A program made the translations under genes and the position numbers. The notes under the pieces are model-generated. The model was not told the DNA's origin. It saw nothing but the letters and a program-made list of their open reading frames with translations, and did not search any database. Below are positions 57,121 through 64,000 of a DNA stretch of 64,000 nt, piece after piece. The stretch is from Chloroflexota bacterium (lineage in GTDB: Bacteria; Chloroflexota; Dehalococcoidia; Lucifugimonadales; Lucifugimonadaceae): NCBI GenBank assembly GCA_018673955.1, contig JABHBJ010000086.1, positions 1 to 64,000 of the forward strand. The letters run 5' to 3'. The stretch's first letter is position 1, and each line of letters begins with the position of its first letter.

Positions 57121-58125
57121 CTAGTAGTTACGTGACTGAACGTACTCGGCGAGTAAGAGCAGGGAATCGAGCGATTCCGATGCTGGGATGCCGTCGAGAT
57201 TACTGACTGCAGATTCGATGTAATCGTTGGCTACCTTGTGAGTTTTCTCTATTGCGCCTGTTTGCTTGATTGCTTCAATTGCTGCTGGCAGAAGATCGAG
57301 ACGCGCTTCTTCTGGAGTGTTGAACAGTGCCAAAATTTCTTCTGAAGCTCCGTTTTCGGCAGCGATGATTGCGGGAAGCGTGATAATGCCTGCTCCAAGA
57401 TCGTGCCCGGCAGGTTTACCTAACTCTTCGCTGGTAGCGCTGTAATCCAATAAATCGTCGTAGACCTGATACGCCATGCCGATGTTGTAGCCGTAGTCAC
57501 GGACATTTTTCACGGCTGCTTCATTGCCACCACCAAGAACTGCACCGCTCTCTGCAGCTGTGCAGAACAAAGAGGCTGTCTTGTCGTAGATTCGCTGGTT
57601 GTAGTCCTTGAGAGGAACTCCGGGTTTCCAGGCTGTGTAGATTTCGTTTAGCTCGCCGCGGGCTAGTTCGGTAATCGTTTCTGCGAACCGTCGGACGAGT
57701 CGGACGTTGTTGGTGTCACAGACGTACATTGCAGATGTGGCGAAGACGAAATCACCGATGAGCACGGCTACGTTTCGACCCCAGAGTTTGCTGGCTGTTT
57801 GGTGCCCACGTCGGGTGTCGGCATGGTCGACGGTGTCGTCGTGAACTAGAGTTGCGATGTGTAGCAACTCGACAGCGGTTGCCATTTTGATTGGCATTTC
57901 GCCGCTACCTTCGCCGAATAAACGTGACGCGAGAAGGGTTAGCGCTGGTCGAACACGTTTGCCTGGTGTGGCTAGAACGTGACCGAGTTGCGCGTCCAGA
58001 TCACCGGCTTGCTCGGGAGAGCTTTCGGGTGCCCGATCTGCGATGGTCGCAATTTCAACAATAACGGCCTGTAGGTCATCGGCGACTGGCTCGTAGATGC
58101 TTTCCTGTGTAATTGCTTCAACCAT
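57121..58125 (-). CDS. Polyprenyl synthetase family protein
   Basis: 'ELLHIATLVHDDTVDHADTRRG', 'YQVYDDLLDY'. Confidence 0.93.
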   Translation of the reverse strand: MVEAITQESIYEPVADDLQAVIVEIATIADRAPESSPEQAGDLDAQLGHVLATPGKRVRPALTLLASRLFGEGSGEMPIKMATAVELLHIATLVHDDTVDHADTRRGHQTASKLWGRNVAVLIGDFVFATSAMYVCDTNNVRLVRRFAETITELARGELNEIYTAWKPGVPLKDYNQRIYDKTASLFCTAAESGAVLGGGNEAAVKNVRDYGYNIGMAYQVYDDLLDYSATSEELGKPAGHDLGAGIITLPAIIAAENGASEEILALFNTPEEARLDLLPAAIEAIKQTGAIEKTHKVANDYIESAVSNLDGIPASESLDSLLLLAEYVQSRNY

Positions 58126-58159
58126 AAATGTTCTCAAAATTGTTTCTGAGTTTGATCAA

Positions 58160-59827
58160 TTATTCGCTGGCTAGTCGGACGTTTTCTTCTTCGATTATCG
58201 AATCATCGAGCTTCGTGAAGAGCCGTTCTGGATTTTGGATGGGAGCACCCCGAGCGATTTCTCGTCGGTTCCAGCCGTCGGCCAGTGTGTCGCTGTTCTG
58301 GAACAGCATACTGTGTATCTTGTCGGCTGACGTTGGTAGGTATGGGTAGAACACGGTACGAAGGGTCGATATTACGTTTAGGCCGACCCATAAAGCGGTT
58401 CCGGCTGCTTCTTTGTCGACCTTGACGATTTTCCAAGGTTCTTTGCCGTCGATGTACTGGTTGCCGTGTCGGGCGAGTCTCATTGCAGCGCGTAGACCGT
58501 CACGGAATCGACGACCGTCGATTGCTTTGGAGACTTCTGCGAGAGCGGTGTCGCAGGCGGCTAGAGCTGCTTTATCGTCATCGTCGAGTTCGCCGGGAGT
58601 TGGAGCTGCGTTGTCGAAGTTTTTAGTCGTGATCGTGAGCACCCGATTTACGAAGTTTCCGAACGTAGCAACAAGTTCGTTGTTGTTCGCTGCGTGGAAT
58701 CCTTCCCAGGTGAAATCGGAGTCGGACGTTTCTGGCATGATCGACGATAGGTAGTAGCGGAGCGGGTCGGCTTCGTATCGTGACAAGAAGTCGGTCACCC
58801 AAATGGCGTTGCCGGTGCTCTTCGAGAAATCAGCTCCACCTATGTTGAGATATTCGTTTGCGACTACGTCAGTTGGCAAGTTGAGATCGCCACTGCCCAT
58901 AAGAATCGATGGCAGCATGATGGTGTGGAACGAGACGTTGTCTTTGCCCTGGAAATAGTACGACTCGCCTTCAGGGTCGACCCAAAATTTTTTCCATTCG
59001 TCAGGCATTCCCTTTTGTTCAGCCCACGCTCGTGCAGCCGATAGATATCCAAGAACGGCTTCGAACCATACGTAAATTCGCTTTGATTCCCAGCCTCCAA
59101 GAGGAACTGGTACCCCCCAATCGATGTCGCGAGTGATTGCTCGATCGTGGAGGCCTTCCCGAAGCATTCCGAGCGTTTGGTTGCGAACATTGGCTCGCCA
59201 GTCGTCTTTGCCTGTGACCCATTTTTCAAGCTTCTCTTGGAAATCACCAAGTTTGAGCATGTAGTGGGTGGTGTCTTTGAAGACCGGAGTCGATCCGTCA
59301 CGCTTGCTTCGAATGTTGATTAGGTCGATAGGGTCGAGTGTACGGCCACAGTTGTCGCACTGATCGCCACGTGCTGATTCGTGTGCGCAATGCGGGCATG
59401 TGCCTTCTACGAATCGATCGGATAGGAAACGCTGTTCGGTTTCTGAGAACGGCATCGATTGAGTTGCTTCAACTAAGTGCCCATTTTCAAGAAGTTTTGT
59501 AAATAACTCTTGTGCGACCTCGACGTGTCGGTCGGTGTGTGTGTGTGTGTACAGATCGTAGGAGAACGACATGTCGGCGAGGGCTTTACTCCAGATCTCG
59601 TGGTAGCGCGTCGCTACTACCTCTGGAGACACGCCTTCTTCGGCTGCTTTGAGGGCGGTCGGAGTGCCGTGCATGTCAGAGCCGGAGACCATTGCGACTT
59701 CGTTGCCGATGATTCGGTGATACCGGGCAAAGATGTCGGCTGGGACGTTCATGCCTGCGATGTGGCCGAGATGGGGTTCGCCGTTTACGTACGGCCATGC
59801 GACGGCGACAAGAATTTTACGAGGCAA
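58160..59827 (-). CDS. metG: Methionyl-tRNA synthetase
   Basis: 'AVAWPYVNGEPHLGHIAG', zinc knuckle CPHC..CDNC, 'FSKSTGNAIWV' (KMSKS-like). Confidence 0.95.
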   Translation of the reverse strand: MPRKILVAVAWPYVNGEPHLGHIAGMNVPADIFARYHRIIGNEVAMVSGSDMHGTPTALKAAEEGVSPEVVATRYHEIWSKALADMSFSYDLYTHTHTDRHVEVAQELFTKLLENGHLVEATQSMPFSETEQRFLSDRFVEGTCPHCAHESARGDQCDNCGRTLDPIDLINIRSKRDGSTPVFKDTTHYMLKLGDFQEKLEKWVTGKDDWRANVRNQTLGMLREGLHDRAITRDIDWGVPVPLGGWESKRIYVWFEAVLGYLSAARAWAEQKGMPDEWKKFWVDPEGESYYFQGKDNVSFHTIMLPSILMGSGDLNLPTDVVANEYLNIGGADFSKSTGNAIWVTDFLSRYEADPLRYYLSSIMPETSDSDFTWEGFHAANNNELVATFGNFVNRVLTITTKNFDNAAPTPGELDDDDKAALAACDTALAEVSKAIDGRRFRDGLRAAMRLARHGNQYIDGKEPWKIVKVDKEAAGTALWVGLNVISTLRTVFYPYLPTSADKIHSMLFQNSDTLADGWNRREIARGAPIQNPERLFTKLDDSIIEEENVRLASE

Positions 59828-59981
59828 GTGAATTTCCGGTTTGTTACTGGGCTATCTGAGACGGCGGGTCGATTTCGTCTGCCGACGATGATTTCGTTTA
59901 GAGGTTTATTATAGCGACGGTCGTGTTGGAGTCAGCAGGAACTCGTGATCAATAAGTTGTGATGGTTTTAGGTTATTACGC

Positions 59982-60809
59982 TTACTTTAAGTCTTTGCTC
60001 AGTGAGAGCTGATAGACCCTGTTTTTGGGTGCGCTAGTGATTTCTACTGCCCGTTCGACGAGCATTCGTCCGCTGAGACCATTTTCTTTTAGGTTTTTTA
60101 TCACTCCTGAAATCTCATCGTCAGAAAGTTCGATGTTGACTGCTTTGCCCGCGCCCTGAATGACAATGACGAACTCGCCTTTAGTCTGTTTGTCGAAATG
60201 AGAGATCGCTTGGGCGGCTGTTCCACGGAAGGTTTCTTCGTAGAACTTGGTTAGCTCTCGGCAGATGACTAGTTGTCGATCTTGGAACGCCTGGTTGATG
60301 TTTTCGAGCGTTGCTTTTATTCGATGTGGCGATTCGTATGCGACTAAAGGTCCCGGTTCATGTGCGGCATTGTTGAGCGTTGTTAGCTGATCTTTCTTTT
60401 TTCTCGGCAGGAATCCTAGAAAAAGGAATCTGTCGAATGACCAGCCAGTGATGGATAAGGCGCTGACTATTGCGGATGGGCCGGGGAGTGGGATTACATC
60501 GTGTCCGGCTTCAACAGCTGCGGCGACCAGCGATGAACCGGGGTCGCTTATTCCGGGTGTTCCAGCATCGGATACTACGGCCATGTCACCGAGTTCAAGT
60601 TTTTCTACGAGTGATTGGAGTCGCTCAGGAGAGGTGTGTTCGTGGAGGCTTTCGAGCTGAGGCGAAACACCGATGTGGTTGAGGAGCTTTCGAGAGACGC
60701 GGGTGTCTTCGGCTGCGACGGTCGATACGGTGGAGAGTATTTCCGTGGCTCGTTGTGAAATGTCGGAGAGGTTTCCGATTGGTGTTGCGACAACGTAGAG
60801 AGTCGACAC
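59982..60809 (-). CDS. rsmI: 16S rRNA (cytidine-2'-O)-methyltransferase
   Basis: 'LYVVATPIGNLSDISQRATEILS', 'VVSDAGTPGISDPGSSLV', 'FLFLGFLPRKKKDQ'. Confidence 0.95.
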   Translation of the reverse strand: MSTLYVVATPIGNLSDISQRATEILSTVSTVAAEDTRVSRKLLNHIGVSPQLESLHEHTSPERLQSLVEKLELGDMAVVSDAGTPGISDPGSSLVAAAVEAGHDVIPLPGPSAIVSALSITGWSFDRFLFLGFLPRKKKDQLTTLNNAAHEPGPLVAYESPHRIKATLENINQAFQDRQLVICRELTKFYEETFRGTAAQAISHFDKQTKGEFVIVIQGAGKAVNIELSDDEISGVIKNLKENGLSGRMLVERAVEITSAPKNRVYQLSLSKDLK

Positions 60810-60812
60810 TGG

Positions 60813-61796
60813 TTAGGTTTTGGTGTTTGCGGAATCGAGGATCTGATCGATTGCGGCGTTGTGCTGATCGTCGGCGTGGTAAGAACTGCGGACTAGTGGA
60901 CCTGCTGCGACGTGTTTGAATCCCATCTTCAAGCCTTCCTCTTCGAGCTCTTTGAACTCTTCAGGACGGTAGAAGCGGATAATTGGGTGATGCCGCTTAG
61001 AGGGGCGGAGATATTGGCCGATTGTAAGTAAATCGGTGTTTGCTTCTCGGAGGTCATGCATCGTTTGAAGGATTTCAGGCTTCGTTTCCCCTAGGCCGAC
61101 CATCATTCCAGATTTCGAGGGCATGAACGGGTTGATCTCTTTGACCCGCTTCAGTAGCTCGAGAGAAAGATCGTAGTTCCCGCGAGGCCTAACCTTTTTG
61201 AATACTCGTCGAGTAGTTTCGATGTTGTGGTTCAGAACGTGCGGGCCGGCGTTGATGACTCGTTCGAGTGATTCGAATTCGCCTTCGAAATCAGGGATCA
61301 ACACTTCGATTTTGCAATTTGGTGTGGTTCGTCGAACCTGATTGATCGTTTCCGAGAATATTCCTGATCCGTAGTCGGATAGGTCGTCACGATCGACTGA
61401 TGTGATCACGGCGTAGCTGAGTTCCATTTGCTGCACGGTTGAGGCGACACGGATAGGTTCAGCTTGATCGACAGTTCCAGGCCAGCCAGTTTTCACGTTG
61501 CAGTAGGAGCAGGCTCGTGTGCAGGTGTCACCAAGGATCATGAAGGTTGCTGTGCCGCGTTCCCAGCATTCGCCGATGTTTGGGCATGCTGCTTCTTCGC
61601 AGACGGTGTTCAGGCTTGCTCCTTTGATCTTTTTGCGAATTTCAAGGAATTTTTCACTGCCGGGGGCTTTGACCTTGAACCAGTCGGGGAGACGTCGCTC
61701 CACTGATGGTGATCCTGCGTTTTCTGACTTTGAAACCAATGATTTGTTTTCGATTCGATTAGGAAGAATTGACCATTTGGTGGCCGTGATTCGCAC
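60813..61796 (-). CDS. lipA: Lipoyl synthase
   Basis: 'CEEAACPNIGECWERGTATFMILGDTCTRACSYCNVKTG', 'KSGMMVGLGE', 'GQYLRPSKRHHP'. Confidence 0.95.
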   Translation of the reverse strand: MRITATKWSILPNRIENKSLVSKSENAGSPSVERRLPDWFKVKAPGSEKFLEIRKKIKGASLNTVCEEAACPNIGECWERGTATFMILGDTCTRACSYCNVKTGWPGTVDQAEPIRVASTVQQMELSYAVITSVDRDDLSDYGSGIFSETINQVRRTTPNCKIEVLIPDFEGEFESLERVINAGPHVLNHNIETTRRVFKKVRPRGNYDLSLELLKRVKEINPFMPSKSGMMVGLGETKPEILQTMHDLREANTDLLTIGQYLRPSKRHHPIIRFYRPEEFKELEEEGLKMGFKHVAAGPLVRSSYHADDQHNAAIDQILDSANTKT

Positions 61797-61894
61797 CTAG
61801 CTAGGCGCATCGTGACCTGAACTAGTTCAGAATAACAGATAGGGTATTTTTTTAGTCGATAAAATAATGGTTTTATTAGTCTAGTGATTCATGG

Positions 61895-63178
61895 TTGAGG
61901 CACGAATTCGTAATGGCAAAGCGTAAGCGGCGACAGCGCTATAACGGTCCTGATTTGACCGATCATATCGATTTGAACCCGGGTGATAATTTTGAGATCA
62001 CTTTGGGTGCTATCAACGATGCTGGTGATACCGTCGCTGAGATCTACGGCGCTCCGGTTATTGTGTCGGGTGGACTGCCTGGCGAGGTAGTAATCGCTGA
62101 GGTTCAGAAGAAGTTTCCAGAACGGATCGCGGCCATTGTTGCGCAAGTTCTTGAACCGGCTGATGAACGAATCGAACCGGCGTGTAAGTATTTTCTAGCT
62201 TGCAGCGGGTGCCAGTGGCAGCACGTTTCGTACGATCATCAACTTCAACTGAAGCGTGAGCGCGTTCAGCGCGAGATCGCTAATTACGAGACTCTCTCTG
62301 GCGTTGAGGTTGATATGACGGTAGAGAGCCAGAGGCGATTTAAATACCGGAATCACGGTCGATTTACGATTGGCAAGTACGAGGATTCCGGGGAGGTTGG
62401 GTACAAGAATGCTGTGACTCGGCAGTTCGTACGTATCGAAGAGTGCTTGCTGATGGACGAGAAGGTGAATGACACGATCGCTCTTGTTCAGGACAAGATG
62501 GAAGGTCAGACGCAGATGTCGATCAGAGTCGGGGTGAATACCGACTCGATGCTTGTTCAGCCGAAGATGGATATTCCGGGATTGGATCTCGTGACTGGAG
62601 TACAGCATTACGAAGAAGAGGTGCGAGGATCACGATTCACGGTGGCGGCGTCTTCGTTTTTCCAAGTGAATACGGGTCAACTTTCACGCGCCGTCGATGA
62701 GGTTCGTGAGCTGCTTGAACTTCGCGGCGATGAAGTGATGGTCGATGCCTACTGCGGCGTTGGGGTGTTCGCTGTATTGATGTCTCCGTACGTAAAGCGT
62801 GTAGTAGGAATCGAAGAATCTGTGTCGGCGATCGAGGATGCGAATCTGAATTTGAACGGTGCTACGAACGTCGAATTTATCGAGGGTAAGACTGAACACG
62901 TGATGGCCGATTGGCAGGATGAAGATTCAGTTGATGTGCTTTTGCTTGACCCACCACGAGTTGGTTGCCATCCGGATGTTTTGGAATCGGTCAAGAAACT
63001 GCAGCCAAAAAAGGTGTTGATGATTTCCTGCGAGCCTGCGGCGATGGCTCGAGACCTTGATCTTCTATGTGATGGCGGGATGTACCAGCTCGATACTGTT
63101 AGACCAGTCGACATGTTCCCGCAGACTCGACACGTTGAGACGATTAGTGTGTTGTCGTTCCAAGGGATTCAGGGTTAG
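61895..63178 (+). CDS. 23S rRNA (uracil) methyltransferase, RumA/TrmA family
   Basis: TRAM-like N-terminus, 'CSGCQWQHVSYDHQLQLKRERV', 'VDAYCGVGVFAVLMSPYVKRVVGIE', 'DPPRVGCHPDVLES'. Confidence 0.93.
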   Translation: MRHEFVMAKRKRRQRYNGPDLTDHIDLNPGDNFEITLGAINDAGDTVAEIYGAPVIVSGGLPGEVVIAEVQKKFPERIAAIVAQVLEPADERIEPACKYFLACSGCQWQHVSYDHQLQLKRERVQREIANYETLSGVEVDMTVESQRRFKYRNHGRFTIGKYEDSGEVGYKNAVTRQFVRIEECLLMDEKVNDTIALVQDKMEGQTQMSIRVGVNTDSMLVQPKMDIPGLDLVTGVQHYEEEVRGSRFTVAASSFFQVNTGQLSRAVDEVRELLELRGDEVMVDAYCGVGVFAVLMSPYVKRVVGIEESVSAIEDANLNLNGATNVEFIEGKTEHVMADWQDEDSVDVLLLDPPRVGCHPDVLESVKKLQPKKVLMISCEPAAMARDLDLLCDGGMYQLDTVRPVDMFPQTRHVETISVLSFQGIQG

Positions 63179-63183
63179 CTGAG

Positions 63184-63837
63184 ATGGTGAGTTCATCTGT
63201 CACAAAATTAGTGCTCGCTAGTGGTTCGCCTCGGCGTGCGGAAATTCTGTCTGAGTCTGGATTTGATTTAAAAATTATTCCAGCTTCCGTTGATGAGGAC
63301 GCTATTTTGACCCAAGGATCTGATCTTGTTTCGGCTGTTAGGGCATTAGCATTGGCGAAGGCTTCTTATGTAGCTGGATCGAATGTTGGCGAGTTTGTGC
63401 TTGGTGCGGATACGATCGTTGTTTTCGAGAACGAAGTGTTCGGCAAGCCTGAATCGTCAGAGCAAGCCTGTGAGATGTTGAATCGATTGAGTGGACGTCA
63501 ACACAAAGTTATTACGGGGGTTGCTATTGTGAATCCCGTCGGACAATCTCACACCAAGTTTGTTAGTACGTCAGTTGTTTTTCGTAATCTAGAAGACGAT
63601 GAAATTTCTAAGTACGTTTCAAGCGATCTGTCTCTGGATAAGGCAGGGGGTTACGGTATTCAAGATTCTTCTTTTGCTCCGGTTGCGAGTTACGATGAGT
63701 GTTATTTGAATGTTGTTGGGCTGCCCATGTGTGCAACGAGCGACTTGTTAGAAAAATCTGGTTTTGAGATTGGTGAATCTCTCGCATGTACGGGTCATTC
63801 TGTGCCCAGAGTTTTTCACGATATGGAGTCGTTGTAG
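63184..63837 (+). CDS. maf: Maf family nucleotide pyrophosphatase
   Basis: 'LVLASGSPRRAEIL', 'GADTIVVFENEVFGKP', 'DKAGGYGIQ'. Confidence 0.94.
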   Translation: MVSSSVTKLVLASGSPRRAEILSESGFDLKIIPASVDEDAILTQGSDLVSAVRALALAKASYVAGSNVGEFVLGADTIVVFENEVFGKPESSEQACEMLNRLSGRQHKVITGVAIVNPVGQSHTKFVSTSVVFRNLEDDEISKYVSSDLSLDKAGGYGIQDSSFAPVASYDECYLNVVGLPMCATSDLLEKSGFEIGESLACTGHSVPRVFHDMESL

Positions 63838-64000
63838 TGAACCTCTTTGGGCTTGGCGGATTCGAGGTATTGCTCGTTGGGGCGATAGCTCTGTTCGTGC
63901 TTGGTCCTAAGCGTTTGCTCGAAGGCATTCGTGATGGCCGGAAGGTTTATTCAGACTTGAAGCGGCAGCGTGATGCGTTGCAGTCGCTGATTACCGAGGC
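63837..64000 (+). CDS. Sec-independent translocase TatA/TatB family protein (runs off window end)
   Basis: GTG start overlapping maf TAG; (V)NLFGLGGFEVLLVGAIALFVLGPKRLLEGIRDGRKVYSDLKRQRDALQSLITEA. Confidence 0.88.
   Translation, partial: MNLFGLGGFEVLLVGAIALFVLGPKRLLEGIRDGRKVYSDLKRQRDALQSLITE

Noticed and set aside
1-64000. Genome-wide TGA reassignment (e.g. TGA=Trp or Cys) as the explanation for the rhodanese TGA
   Set aside because: Genes here end naturally at TGA (e.g. 46-597, with a coupled downstream start) and many intact genes use TGG/TGC/TGT normally; pseudogene stops are mostly TAA/TAG.
1-64000. Numerous antisense and out-of-frame ORFs in the ORF track (e.g. 764-1081, 5604-5825, 10734-11297, 38775-39404)
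   Set aside because: They lie wholly inside strongly supported genes on the other strand or frame and have biased shadow composition.
1-64000. CRISPR arrays, rRNA operons, complete IS elements
   Set aside because: Scanned for regular spaced repeats, rRNA signatures and transposase ORFs; none were seen.

Overview
The window looks like a chromosomal segment of a free-living marine bacterium. Gene content (three enolase-superfamily dehydratase-like genes, several OFA-type MFS transporters, MlrC, RraA and Ldh-type catabolic enzymes) suggests the SAR202/Chloroflexota lineage, but this is inference and needs marker phylogeny. About 45 coding genes, two tRNAs (Arg-CCT, Glu-TTC), three good terminators and several dispersed intergenic repeats are supported. 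There is no rRNA, CRISPR array or complete transposon. The standout is a two-domain rhodanese (33461-34324, minus strand). Its active-site Cys codon is an in-frame TGA, the frame then continues through a normal rhodanese C-terminus, and a perfect 8-bp hairpin with a GGC loop starts 9 nt after the TGA. This matches what a bacterial SECIS should look like, so it is a candidate selenocysteine rhodanese in a thioredoxin-rich operon. Other notable features: an unusual number of decaying genes (histidine kinase, MaoC, aldehyde dehydrogenase, OsmC, acyltransferase fragment, HTH remnant); a 65-nt nested palindrome whose arm begins exactly where the MaoC homology stops; a rearranged duplication carrying a lipoprotein family I do not recognise; and a repeated 5' leader that includes the Shine-Dalgarno of unrelated genes. 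All calls come from reading translated sequence; no database searches were run.
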